A DNA stretch of 64,000 nucleotides from Xiphophorus maculatus. Taxonomy: Eukaryota > Chordata > Actinopteri > Cyprinodontiformes > Poeciliidae. Positions 32,101 to 43,913 of the stretch are shown here, one piece after another; within the stretch, counting starts at the first letter, position 1; the number at the start of each line of letters is the position of its first letter. The stretch spans positions 27,140,283 to 27,204,282 of the forward strand of contig NC_036454.1 of the NCBI RefSeq assembly GCF_002775205.1. Direction: 5' to 3'. Under the pieces are notes generated by a model. It saw nothing but the letters and a program-made list of their open reading frames with translations. It made no database searches and had not been told where the DNA came from. The translations under genes were made by a program, and so were the position numbers.

Positions 32101-35100
32101 TTCATAGCAACACTTGTGATGATTGAACAGGTTGGAATGTTTCTTATTTGTCATCAGAGAATGATGGTAACGTCTTTTTATCTTTTTCTTTGTAGATGCT
32201 TCTTTGAGTCAGTATTCCAAGCTGCTGCTGACGTCCCCGTCGCAGGTCCTGAATTTGGTAACCGAGGAGAAGGGAATCCTCCAGGCTCAGCTCAGCCTGG
32301 AGGAGGAACCTGAGGGCTGCTTCATCCAGAGCGCCCTCTGCCTTTTGCAGGTAGAACCGTTTTCCTGCCCGTACCGCCAAGGACTTTGTAAAAAGCTGTA
32401 TTAGGGATTGCATGAAACAAACAGATGATGCGTTTCAAGGAGCAGCAACTAAAGGATATAAAATTCTAAAAGCACACACGCACATAATTGTTTGAATGTT
32501 CTTGATGATAGGAACAAGAGGAAACTCTGCTGAAGCATCAAGTGGCTAATGCAGAAACCCCTGACCTGTCCTCACTGATTCTGAACGATCCTCCTTCCCC
32601 TCTGGAGGAGGTGGTGACCACTACCATCAGCGCCAAGGTAGCTCTAGAAACGCCTGTCTTGTGATAGATCAGAATATGTGCCTTACATTTTAACTTTCTT
32701 TTATCTACAGTTCTTAGTCGGGTTGCAAGTTATCGATAAATGAGTTAATCTAAAGTCGGTCTTATCGATCGACTAATGATGAAATGAAACCTGAGTTTTG
32801 TCCTGCATCAACAGAAGGGTTACATTTTTCTTAATATGCGTAATTTAAAACAATAATAATTAAATGTTATTTTGTATCAGCTGTATTAAATACTAAAACA
32901 ATTTTATATTTTCTCACATTATTAAGCTTTTACATTTATAAAATGTAACAAAAAAGGAACTTATTTGGGTGCTGAATAGAAAAATAAAAGATGAAAAGAA
33001 TAAAAGGTGAAACACTTAATTCCCCAACAAGCGAGAGATGTTCATAGAGAAGTACTGTCTGTGGTTCTTCCAGGAATGTTAAAACTTCGCTCCATGAAAA
33101 GTTTTAATGGACTAATTCACGACAGTCCTCAGAATCACCTGTGCTCATTGCCGCAATGGGTTTTTTTCCCCAGCAATTTTTCATGCAGAAGTTGAGCTGC
33201 TCTGGCTTGCAGCTTGCCTGAATAAAGCGTTATTCAAGAGAAACTTCAAAAGCTTATCAAGTTTTTATTTGGACTCTGTTTGTACCGTTTCTCTTTCCCG
33301 TTCTGATACGGTTTGCCATCTTTAATCCTGTGTCAACGGCTCCGCTTAAAGATGACCAGCATTGCCCTCTGCTGGATGTCAGCCAGAGGACGTTATTAGT
33401 TATTTGATTGGAACTAATTTTAATCTAATAAACCCTTAACTGACAATTAATCACAAGTTGATTAATTGTTTGCGTCTGTAAATTCTACATTAAGACTCCA
33501 TCCCTCATTTCTCTTGCAGCCTGTGCTGCAGTACTCCTCAGCGTTTGACGAAGAGGTGGCAGAGTTCCCAGAGGACACAGCTGCAGAGCTGCCAGGCTGT
33601 CCCGACGCCATCCAGGAGAGCGTCCTGGAGGAGCCCGCCGAGGCTGAGCCGGAGCCCCAGCTGGAGGAAGAGAGCCCAGCCAATCAGGCGGAGTCCGGTC
33701 GCCCCTCTGCTGCTGTGGTGCACGGACCGTACTACTATTTCTACCAAGGTGTGCAATTCCCTCTCCTGTCCAACAGCATATGTGTAGAGATTATCGTCAT
33801 CATTTGTTATCATTGTTTTTCAAAATTTTGTAAAAAAAAAAAATCACAGGAAATTAGATTGTGTGTTTTAAAGTTTGGTTTTAACTAATTGCGTTTTTTT
33901 TGTGTGTTTTTTTCTGCCTCTTCCAGCTGACGACTGCCAGCAGATGTTCCTGCATCCCATCAACGTGCGCTGCCTTCTGCGTGAGTACGGCAGCTTGGAG
34001 GCTTGTCCCGACTCCATCACCGCCACAGTGGTGGAGATAGTAGGACACACAGTCAATGAGGTCAGCAAAAAAAAAAAAATTAAGAAATACTTGTGGAAAA
34101 TAAGTTGATTTAAAGCTCTTCTTTTCTATTTTCCGAAAAAGTGCATTTACTTTATGTCAACATGTTCCCTTTAGGTCTACAAATAAAACCGTTTCGTTGG
34201 TTTATTTCAGGAGATCCGTCGTCGGCATCGCTATCTGGCTCACCTGCCGCTCACCTGCGAATTCAGCATCTGCGAGTTGGCCCTGCAGCCGCCGATCCTG
34301 TCCAAAGAAACTCTGGACACGTTTGCTGGTTTGAACACTTCTTTTTTAAATTATTATTATTATTTACTGTTTTAACAGTCTTCACCCTCGGCTCTTTTTT
34401 TTTTTTTTTTACACCAAAGTTATCTGTCAAACTTTTAGATGACTTGGAGAAGAGAAGGCGCCTGAGGCAGAAGAAGGCGAGGGATGAAAAACGCAGGGAG
34501 AAGCGCATTGAAATGGAGGAGAACAAGAAGCAGGGGAAATGTAAGAGAAGCCACTTTAAGCCCGTAGAACTCGCTGCGTGATTCCGGGTTGATGTTTCTT
34601 TTTGTTCCTTCAGATCCCGAGGTACATATTGGACTGGAGAACCTTCATCATTTCCCGGCATTTGGCTCCCCCCCCCACTACAGCAGCCCACCAATCCAAC
34701 CTGATTTTACTTTAGCTCCTTCATCCCCCCTCAGCACCAGCCCTTCCTCTGGTAAGATTCCCGTTTAGGTTTTATCCTTGTTATAAACGTTATAAAATTT
34801 CCTCTAAATTCCCCCTCCTCCTTCGTTTCAGATGGGACTAGATTCCCGAGTCTGAGTGTGTCTTCGCCCACTGTGGGTAGCGTGGAGGACGATTCCCACT
34901 GCATGTCCTTTGCACAGGTGTGTGTTCAGCGAACATTTGTAGATCAACCAATGACGATGAAGTACTTAACTCATGTGTTAATTCTGTGTAGATGCTGAAA
35001 GATGGGAAAGCCAGAGCTGATGCTGGGCTCAGGGTCACTCCAAAGAAAGGTGACACAAACCAAAGAATCATTTGTTAACCAATTATTGATGTTTTAAAAA

Positions 35101-36164
35101 AATAGTCATTTTAGCCCTTCAATTTTCCCAGTCAGCCATTTTGATTCAGGTGTGTTGGAGCAGAAGTGTATGAAAAGTTGCAGGAGTGGAGCTACAGACC
35201 CTCCCTGTGTTTACATTAATATAACCCAGTGCATAACTGTGAAGGTTTTGAACAAACTTTGCAGAACCAAGCAAACACTCCAACTCCAGTTGCAGTTAAA
35301 ATTTTATTAAATAAAATTTAAGGCATATCTGTGTCAGTTTTTAGGTTTTCTTTTGTTTCTTTTTTAGAAAAATGTTATCGTTTTTCTAAAAAAAAATAAT
35401 TAAAAAAAGATAATTATAAAATGATAAAATGTGATAATTTTTCTTCCAATTTGAAATGTTGCACTGCTTTTGATAGTTACTGTATCACATTCAATCCTAA
35501 TGGAAATACATTGAAGTTTGCGGTTGGAAAAGGCAAAACATGAATCGGTCAAGGAGCTGAATTCATGTTTCGACTCATAGGATTGTTTCCAGCCAACGTT
35601 TTGTAATAATTTCACTAATATCTACGAATGGTAGGTCTGGATTTTTGTTGGTATAACTTATTTTAAATGCATCAAAAGTGGTTTTTCTTCAAGCCAAAAC
35701 TTTTATACTTTAATTTTCTATAATAGATGGTTTGATGAGTTTGAGTTGAAGCACATCGGTGAAAGCAAAACGTCATGAGCTTTATATATGTTGTTTGTAC
35801 ATATCCTTTTAAGAGAATTTTTGCGTTTTCTCCCATGCAGACAAGCTGCTTGCCCCCCCAGCGGCAGACAGCGACGGTGAGAGCGACGGCTCGGATCGCG
35901 TTCCCGTGCCCAGCTTCCAGAATTCCTTCAGTCAGGCTTTCGAGAAGGCCCTTCTGCAGCTGGACAGCGGTCCCCCTGCCCCGCCACAGCCTGTGGTAGA
36001 ACCAGGTCAGCAACCGTGCCATCGCCCGACGATCCGATTGGCTGTCGGTTGACGCGCATTCCCTCACTCTCTCGTAATCTTGTGTTTCAGATGAAAAGGG
36101 AGGGAAGAAGAAAAAGAGGAAACAGAAACTTCTCTTCAGCACATCCATGGTTCACACAAAGTAG
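25927..36164 (+). CDS. rnf10: RING finger protein 10, E3 ubiquitin ligase (complete, 17 exons, 760 aa)
   Basis: RNF10 is a RING E3 ligase that monoubiquitinates 40S ribosomal proteins during ribosome quality control; it also acts in neural and Schwann-cell regulation. Exons: 25927-26020, 27578-27762, 27866-28071, 28221-28311, 28423-28607, 31323-31459, 32196-32350, 32512-32637, 33520-33748, 33927-34060, 34211-34328, 34439-34540, 34614-34751, 34832-34917, 34992-35049, 35841-36005, 36091-36164; total 2283 nt. The RING (C3HC4) uses Cys202, Cys205, Cys217, His219, Cys222, Cys225, Cys240 and Cys243. Family blocks present: [56 protein letters not shown], a Lys/Arg/Glu-rich helix, [19 protein letters not shown] and the terminal [12 protein letters not shown]. 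Intron 6 uses a GC donor. Start 25927 has a strong context (AAC before ATG, G after). Confidence 0.96.
26021..27577 (+). other. rnf10: rnf10 intron 1
   Basis: GTACAA donor, CTCAG acceptor, phase 1. The first part is GC-rich with an (AGC)11 run at 26115-26147. Around 26380-26490 there is a fragment resembling a dispersed fish repeat tail (GGGCTGTACAGGTCCATAAA and following). The remainder is AT-rich. Confidence 0.75.
26115..26147. repeat. (AGC)11 trinucleotide repeat in rnf10 intron 1
   Basis: Uninterrupted AGC/CAG run 95 bp inside the first intron. It is open as poly-Ser in one frame (26049-26309), but that frame starts after the splice donor, so it is not expected to be translated. Confidence 0.95.
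28733..31269. mobile_element. Putative 2.5-kb non-autonomous element with 11-bp inverted ends and internal satellite
   Basis: The left end reads GGGGCCTGCCATG and the right end reads TGGCAGGCCCC, giving an 11-bp perfect inverted pair GGGGCCTGCCA. Just inside the left end, CCTGCCAT and ATGGCAGG form a hairpin (28737-28760). The interior has a unique ~0.85-kb left part, a 129-bp satellite array (29590-31115), and a GC-rich right part (31130-31260) with GGCGTCGACGCC. No transposase frame is present and no target duplication was found, so the class is unknown. I recognise the style of both ends from repeated fish DNA, but cannot name the family. Confidence 0.6.
29590..31115. repeat. 129-bp satellite array, about 12 units
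   Basis: The anchor CATCCAAAGCACTGTTACAC recurs at 29741, 29998, 30127, 30256, 30384, 30513, 30641, 30770 and 30899, giving periods of 127-130 bp; two variant units and flanking partial units fill the gaps. Each unit includes AAAGCCTTGAATATTTTTAC. Variant types are ordered: a GAGCATTATATAACTATTTT variant sits near both ends (about 29850 and 31010), and a TAAAATGGAGCATAATAATA variant is clustered at 30384-30720. Because the unit is often 129 bp (43 codons), open frames run across units; these are artefacts. Confidence 0.9.
32705..33475. repeat. Dispersed repeat of the CGATTAATCG type in rnf10 intron 8
   Basis: The left edge reads GGGTTGCAAGTTATCGATAA and the right edge region reads AATCACAAGTTGATTAATTG, resembling inverted ends of a common fish repeat that begins GGGCTGCAACGATTAATC. 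The interior is AT-rich without coding potential. Related pieces occur at about 28095-28160, 40795-40905 and 50942-51461. Confidence 0.5.
35050..35840 (+). other. rnf10: rnf10 intron 15
   Basis: GTGACA donor, ATGCAG acceptor, phase 1. Around 35145-35210 there is a short match in style to the internal part of the hAT-type element (CAGGTGTGTTGGAGCAGAAG, then a TTGCAGGA-like motif). The rest is AT-rich. Confidence 0.6.
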
Positions 36165-37060
36165 AAAAAAAAAAAAAGTTAATTTGATGATTTTGTTTCT
36201 TCGGATCTTCCCGCTGCTTGTGTTTTATTTTCCTCCCCAGACATGTTGGAAATCTAAGCTATGAAAGTAGGATTTACCGAGTAGCCAAAGCTCACATTAC
36301 TTCAGATCCCGTTTCTGCTGCTTTAGTTGTCTTCCCATCAGTTTCATTTGCAGTTTGTCTTTTTTTGTCCAACCGGACCCATCACACTGAAAGCTTTCCG
36401 GGTAACCCTGCAGTTCCGATGCAAAGTAAACAAATCTAACAAGTTGCTGTCTTCTAATATTTGTTCGAGCTTTCAGGCTTTTCATATCTTCCAAGTACAT
36501 AGTTTGACACAGCTTCCAGAGTATTGCACCTAGGGCGTATTACTAATAATAATATAGGCCAGGTCATGCGGAGGTGCTTCATACTAGAGTAGCAGTCAGC
36601 CAGCTGCAGGTATGTTGCACCTACACCACATCATCCTGGACGCCTGCCTTCCAAACAGTTTTGGGAAAGATGGAGCTGTTGTATTTTCTAGCTCTATCAT
36701 AAGGACATGTTGTAGTACAAGAAAGAAAACAGTATTGTTAATTAAAATAATATAAGTTCTGTTCACTCTATAAAGCGTCTCTGCTTGTAGAAGGCTGAAA
36801 CACGCACTTTGTTTTTCCTTCAGTTTGTCCTGCTTCATTTTCTGATTGGGAATGTTTACCCCAACTTTATCATTATCCCCAGTTGAAATTAGTTTGTGTG
36901 TGTCGGAGGTTGTGCGGAGCTGGAGGATTGCTGAGATTTGAACTCGTGCTAAAGGTGAAATGGATTTTGTTTTCTTTGAGGGTTCTTCAATTCACCTATA
37001 TTTTTGAGCAGGTTTATGGGGTAGACAGCATAATTAGTATGTTGTAATAAATAAAGATTT
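36165..37060 (+). other. rnf10: rnf10 3' UTR with polyadenylation signal at 37046-37055
   Basis: Two overlapping AATAAA hexamers (37046-37051 and 37050-37055) lie 0.9 kb after the stop codon, followed by a TG-rich stretch. No other gene is visible between. The size fits a normal vertebrate 3' UTR. Confidence 0.6.
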
Positions 37061-38559
37061 ATGCACAATCATAACCGTGTGCTGTAATTTCTGAAATCAT
37101 ATTGATGCAGTACTGCTCTTGTTCCACACGAGGGCAGTGCTGATAACGCCCGCCGTGTAGCAGGCAAAGTTGTCACTGGCCGTTCACCGGTGAGTGGTAA
37201 ACTGCTGCAAAGTAGTAAATTAACATCCAAGTTATTCTTTGAGACTTAATTTTTTGCGTACCATTGATGATGATGATTTTTTTTTACCATAGTAGATTGT
37301 TGATTTGTATCAAGTTTATTATCCAAATGTATGTAAAGTTATTTATTTTCCGTTCGTTGGAAACCGGAAGTTAGAAGCTAACACGTCACATTATTGGATG
37401 CGTTTTATTCACCTTTCTTTTAAATTGGGTTCTCGGGCATTCTTACTGTTTTTAATTTTGCATCACTTCCAGTAATGTGTTGAAGTTCGCCATTTTGTGG
37501 GGAATTCTAAAATTTTCAGTCTTTTGTATGCCTTTGAAAGAGAGAGGTATCTGTGTCACTTAAGATTTTTTTTTTTTTGCCATTAATTAGCCTATTATTC
37601 AAAATACATTTTCTTTTAGAAATACGTTATCACAAATGATTTGTTTTTTAAATCTGCTCCCTCATGATACTATTAATGTTTCATCGTTTTCCAATTGGTT
37701 CAAGATGTTTTCCTCTGTTCTGTAAATGTATCAATTTGAATTTATGTGAAGGTTTTTTTTTGTTTGTTTGTTTTTAAAAAAAAATAAAAATCCTTTAACA
37801 CACACCGACCAAAAACACAACAACCCTGAAATTAATCACAGTCTCTGCTCTCAGCTTTAGGCTCACATAAAGTACGATTCCAGTATGTGTACATTAGGTG
37901 GGTAGTGTTATCTTGGATATTTAATGACTAAAATTGTAATCTTTCTGAAATATAATCTTTCAAGTATAATTTTTGTGTTTCCAAAAGTTAAGGTCAGTGG
38001 TGCACTGAATAAAACATTACATTTGCTAACCATACCTTTCTGGAAAAACAGCACAACTCACAGCTATAGCTTGTCAGCTGTAGAACATTATAGTGTTTTA
38101 GGTTTGTTTTTAATTTTGCTACAAGTTAAGATGAATTATAGCCCTCAAAATAAGCCTCTTCACTCACCTGGTTCTATGCTGACATCATAAAAGGCTTATG
38201 TGAACAGAACTTTTTCCAGTACTTCTGTACATTTCTTGTTTGTCCATAGCTTTGCATATTTTTACTCAACTTCCACCTTCACATGTGGTTATTTGAATTC
38301 TGCACTCCTGCAGCAAAACCTTTTCAGGAAAATGAAGCAATAAAGAGCAGACATGAAAACTGCTCGTCACCCAGGACAGACAGGAATGTATAGATTTCCC
38401 TACCAGAAATGTTCAGACTTCATTTACAGTCAAGTTATTTTAAAAATCATATGGATTTGATGAAGACGGGTTTTGACATCACAATAACCTTTCTTTTTTT
38501 TGCAGAAATGCTCTACTTTCATGGTCCTTTATTTTGAAAGTATTGACCGGAAAGGCGGT
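37061..38559. other. Intergenic region between rnf10 and the KIAA1671-like gene
   Basis: AT-rich sequence with homopolymer T and A runs. Several short open frames (for example 37924-38190) show no family signature. I see nothing else to support. Confidence 0.7.
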
Positions 38560-38840
38560 AGCCCGTTTGACCAAATTGATGGATCTTTGTAGCTAACCAG
38601 TCAGACTGCTTGTTGGCTTCTCGGCGCTGTCTGGTCGGTCCTGTCAACAACACTGCAACCTGAGACGGGATAGCCAGTCATTTGGCTAGCTGAGTAAACC
38701 AGCTAAGTTAGCCACACTGCTAGCCTCTGTATTAACTAACCACCGCAGCTCCGGGACTACCGTGCAAAGTTGGCTGAATATAACCCAGTTTGGAGTTGAT
38801 TCGACGGTGGCAGAGGGGGAAAAACCAATTTCTCCGCTTG
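38560..38840 (+). other. Probable non-coding first exon of the KIAA1671-like gene
   Basis: This GC-richer block of about 280 bp ends at a strong donor (CTTG|GTAAGT at 38841). The next recognised exon begins at 43913 with TAAAG|C ATG, which needs an upstream non-coding exon. The left boundary is a guess; no TATA box was found. RNA data would settle it. Confidence 0.4.
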
Positions 38841-41800
38841 GTAAGTTGTCTCCAGAATGGATAAACCAGGCAGAGAAAAAAAAGACAGGTTCAGTCAGTG
38901 TTTCCATTTTGAAAGTTCAGCTTCTTGAGTTGTTAGCCTTTCGGCTGCTAGCGAGCGATCTGCTGATGCGGTTTATAGGTCCTCCTGTTTTAAGTCTCCA
39001 TGGTTGCTCATGAGTCCGAGCTCTTACTACATGTGAACAAGTTGTTGTTGTTTTTCAGTGAAACTCTGTCCTGTTCGGTGCACGGCCAAAATGTGTGTTT
39101 CGGTCAATTCGACCGGATACGGTCCCTGCTGATCCAGATGGTTGGGATGAGCTGGGAGGAAACAAGGAAGAGATAACACTTGTTGAAATGTTTGGACTAA
39201 AACAGCTTTGGCTGACTTGTGCGCCGGTATTGACCAAAATATGACTTAGTAGGAAAGGTTTCTGAACGCGTGTCTCATAAAATCTGCATTCACTGGCTTT
39301 TTACTTGGAGCTGCACCAATCGGACTTTTCCCGACCGATACCAATTTCCTTTTTCTTTCTCTTCCTATTTCCTCCTCCCCGGTGTTTTGAGTTTGACATG
39401 GGCAGATTTTTTTTGTGCTCCATTTCTGGAATTAATCACATTAAATTGGAAAAAAAAAATACAAATAAATCCACGTCTCTTGATTGATTTGTTTGTTTGA
39501 TTGATTTAACTAGAATTAATTTGATTTATTGTCCAAAACTTATGTTCTTAAACCTCTCTGAAATTTAAGAATTGTCTATTTAAATGTCTGACAGATTGAT
39601 TAATGCAATTAAATCAACCCGCAACTTGCTTTCTCTTGCTGTTACCATTATGAACAGGTTGTACGCCTGTATTTGTATGTGAACAAGCATCTTAACGCAT
39701 AAAATTAGCCTCTGACTATTTATGACTATGACTTGTTTACAGGTACATTTATTTATGTTGAAACTTGACAAATTTTTCCTAAGTTGACTCTTTCTTTGAT
39801 CAACAAGACCAAAAATGTAAAAATCATATTATTTACATTTATTTACAAAAAATGTAAATAAATTGATTTTATTTATTTATTTATTTTTTAACTTAGAATA
39901 TACCAAATATTAACTCATTTGTGGAAATTTTGTGAAAATTTATTTTGGAAACGTTTAAAGTTCAAATGTACACCAATCAATAATTATCTGGAGATTGAAA
40001 TTGGCCGGTTATTTCTTGATTGGCCTGGGATTGGTAATCAGTTGGACAAATACCAAAAAGTCTTTGCTGTTAATGTTTTCTTGTTCACCAAATGCATCAG
40101 AATAAACTACAACCGCCATTTTGGCTCTACAGACAACTTTAAAAAAAACAACAAAAACCAGATAAAAGTTATAAAAATATGCTGTGCACTGGTCAGACTT
40201 CTTGTCAATGCCGATTACTCAATGCAGTACAAGTTCTTTGGTAGAGTTAGTAGTTTTTATTTCAACAACAAATGGAAAATAAAAAAATTCCCCATTTGAG
40301 CTGCTGATCCCAAATGAGAGAAATTTGGTAAATTTAGCTGCAATCATTTGTGTGAAGTTGCATCTTCAATGACTCTTCAATGACACTGCACACCTACATC
40401 AGAGAAATTACGACCGTGCTGCACCGCTCAATCTGTCATTTACCAATTTTTTCTCAGTCCGTCTTGATCGGGGATTAGCAGCTGCAATACTGAGAAATCT
40501 GTGGGATAAATTCTTATGTCAGCAAACGTCGCAAGTCACATAAACCAGAGAGCGATGAAACAACTTGACTTTAACTTATTAGTTTAGTTCAAACGTAAAG
40601 ACAGCTGTGTTTGACTTTTGTATTGTTTAGATTAAATATCAAGTAGTTTTTGGCTAAAACACATTTACAGAGAAAGGTTTTGTAATCGTCAGTGTAGAAG
40701 GCATATTGCTTTTTTTGTACAGTTTTAGCTCGTTTATTGCTCTGAAAAGGTTTTTCTTTTCGTCAAATGGCCCGTATTGAGTTTGCAAACTCCTAGTAGC
40801 AATTCATCGATTACTCAGTCAATTGAAAACTATTTAAATAATCAATGAATCACAATTAACCCAATGAATCACGATTGAACGGATTAATAATTTCAGCCTT
40901 AATGATACTCACCACCATAAGTGCATGTTTTCCTCATATTGTGCAGGTCTAATCTAATCGCCTGTACCCTAATCTGTACAGACAAATGGCAGCCGCCATC
41001 TTTATTAGTCCTTATGGATGTTTCGTTATTAAACCTGATGCCTGGTCAGCTTCTGAAACTCTTTCAACATAAACGTCTGAGGGAAATTCCTTTGTGTAAC
41101 CTTTGAATAAACCGGCTGAGCCACGTTACTGACTTGACATCCTTTGGTGTCAAAACAAAACAGACTCCCTGCAGGTTTACCCTGTGGCCCACTGGCCCAC
41201 AGGAACTGCCTGCTAAATACCAAAATGCATTTGTGATCTCCCTCAAACTTAATGCCAAATGTCTAGATGAAGCTAGCTTTTATTTAAAAACAAAAAAACC
41301 CAAGTTTGTTACTTTCATTTTGTCGTCTGCATGTTTCAGTCATGGCTTGTGTGCAGAATAGTTGTCTCAGCCTATGTAAGACAGAGACTGGTCTAATCCC
41401 TGCTGGGCTGCCCGACCCCACCATCAGAGTAAATGTTTAGCATTCCATCCTGGCAGAGGCGTTTCCTGTCAACATGAAAAGGTCACTTTTTAAACAAAAA
41501 ATAAAACTAAATAAACAACAACTGTGTAACGTCTTTTTTCCACGGTGCTTTCTCAGCATTGCTCTCTTTTCCTCCTTCCTCGTGTCATTACTGACTCAGC
41601 AGAAAAAAGGGAGTGTTAATTCCACTTCTGATACCCGCAGATTGATTTTGCATAGACGTACACGGGGTTAAAAAAAAAAAGCGTGGGGTATTAGGAGTAG
41701 CGATCCAGGCGTCGATGCAAATATTCGTACTACCGAGAGTCAACGGAGAGCCGTGCGGAGTTCCTGAATTTCCTGGAGCACTCTTTTTTTTTTTTTACAT

Positions 41801-43912
41801 CCCAACACAGTTTGCCACAGTCGACTCAAATGCAGAGGCGTGACTGTGTTTACTCAAGTCTCTGTGAGTGTGCATTTTATTATCTATTTGCTTCAGTAAG
41901 GAAGGCGTGAGAACACCACAGTGACGCCACAGTTGGACTAATCCTTCTGTGGCTCTGCAGTGATTTTGTTTTTTGTTCCTACTTTGCTGTCTTTAACTAA
42001 TGAAAAACCTGTGTATTTCTCTTAAGCATCTTCAACCCGGTCCCCCTTGTGTGCTATGACATCGTGGCTTGGCTACAACAAAGACCCAAGCTCTTCCGCA
42101 GACGGTTAACATCTGCCAAGGTAGGAGCCCGTGGTGGGATTATTTGTTGCAACTCAAAGAATCTACCAAGTCTGTGCTACAAAGTCAACGAGCGCAGGAA
42201 CATGTGGAACGCGTTATCAGATGTCAGAGCCTCTTAAAGGGCCGGGAAACGACAGTCTTCATTTCAGTTTTGGCTCAAGTTGTCACTCTGGCGATGGTAG
42301 ATGAATTATATTTAATCATTAATTTCAGTTGTCTAATTGCTTCATTATCCTCAAATAAGGGTCAAAGGTCTAAAATGACCGTGGACGTTAATAAATGGCA
42401 GAGCAGGATTGTTCCCAGCAGCTTGCTAAAAGTTTTCCACGGAGTCCCTCATTCGACGTAGACGGCTCGACACGCCTGAGTTACAAGGAAGGTAAACGGT
42501 GACATTGTACCGCTGTCCAACCCCCGCCTGTCCCGGGATTCACCTCGGACACGTGCGGTCGTTACTCGTGATCGTTGCTACACCAGTAATTCCAGCTTTG
42601 TGCTGCGGGTTTTTTATTTTTAATTTTGCCTTTCTAGTCAAACAACAATAAGAATATGTTTGAAAAAGCAAACAGAGGGACTTACTTTCTGGAGGTGTAT
42701 CTGTACATGTATCGGTACCAAAGTAGTGCAGATCCCATGTTGGGGTGTGCAGTCAGGCAAGAAAATAAATAACTAAAAATGCACAAGTTACAAGTAATTG
42801 TTATTAGCCTTTGACTGTTTTCTGGTCTCTGGTTTTTTAAAAAAGTGGGAACATTTTCTGTCATACCATTTGTAAGATTTGTAACCTTTTTTTAATAAAA
42901 TGCCTGAGAGAATTTTGCCACACTAGCGACACTCGTCTATTCATCTTTCACTTGCAAGAAAAGTCGTTGTCTAAAAGCCAGAAGGAGTGTCCTTCTGCTT
43001 TCATTAACCTAATGGGTTTTATTTGACTACAGTCGGCAAGACAAGCAGGAGACGCCAGAGTAGCCAACCACGTCAATAATCCAGTTCATGGAATGTAATA
43101 ATTGTTGACTTTGTTTTGGAAAAAGAAAAGAAAAAGCTATTGTTTGAATGTTGCTGTAGGGTTTAGTGTCTCTTAGTGTGTCATTATCTAAGACATTGCG
43201 TACATGTGGAGTTATTTAAATGAGTGTTTGATAAATTCACTTATTTAATATTTTTTGTTTAATCTAAAGTCTACTGCTTAATCAAATATAAGCTGAATGT
43301 TTTCCCACTTCATAAATTAGCTCTCCTGGCTATAAAAATAGTAAATAAAACACCTTCCACTTTACTGCTGATGAAGATGTGTAAAACAACAACAACAAAA
43401 CTTTTAAAATTACTACTTGTCATGAAAACATGACGACTAGCATGTCACTGTTTGCTTTAGTACTGATCAGTGAAATTAGGATAAGTTTTCATAATATTCC
43501 CTTTTTTCATCTGCCAAGATCAAGATCTTCAAAACTATAAGATATAATTGTAAATATAATAATAATTTTCCTAACTTCTGCGTTATTTAAAAACCTTTCT
43601 ATATTTCTTCATCAAGCGTGTTCCTGAACAGACAATTCTCCAAAGAATAAACAGAGCACCTTTCAATTGCACTCCTTTTTAGTAATTTTACATTCTTTAC
43701 TGACCCTAAAAATAGCTGTTTTCCAGTCAGTTGCGACATTCACACCAAATGATTTAGCAGCTAGAGTAGCATTTACTGGTAGGTAGTAGACTATTGGCAA
43801 CTCTGAGGAAACATAATAGCATTTGATAGCATTTAAAAATTGATTATTGTGCGATTTAGAGATATTAAGAAGTTAAAAAAAGTCCTTTTCTTTTTGTGTA
43901 TTTGTTGTAAAG
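38841..43912 (+). other. Probable first intron of the KIAA1671-like gene
   Basis: About 5 kb without a recognisable coding exon. At 39310-40030 there are fragments (GCACCAATCGGACTTTTCCC; later GATTGAAATTGGCCGGTTAT) of a dispersed fish repeat of the TGCACCGAT type. At 40795-40905 there is a CGATTAATCG-type fragment. The open frame at 42069-42461 has no recognised family. Confidence 0.5.
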
Positions 43913-43913
43913 C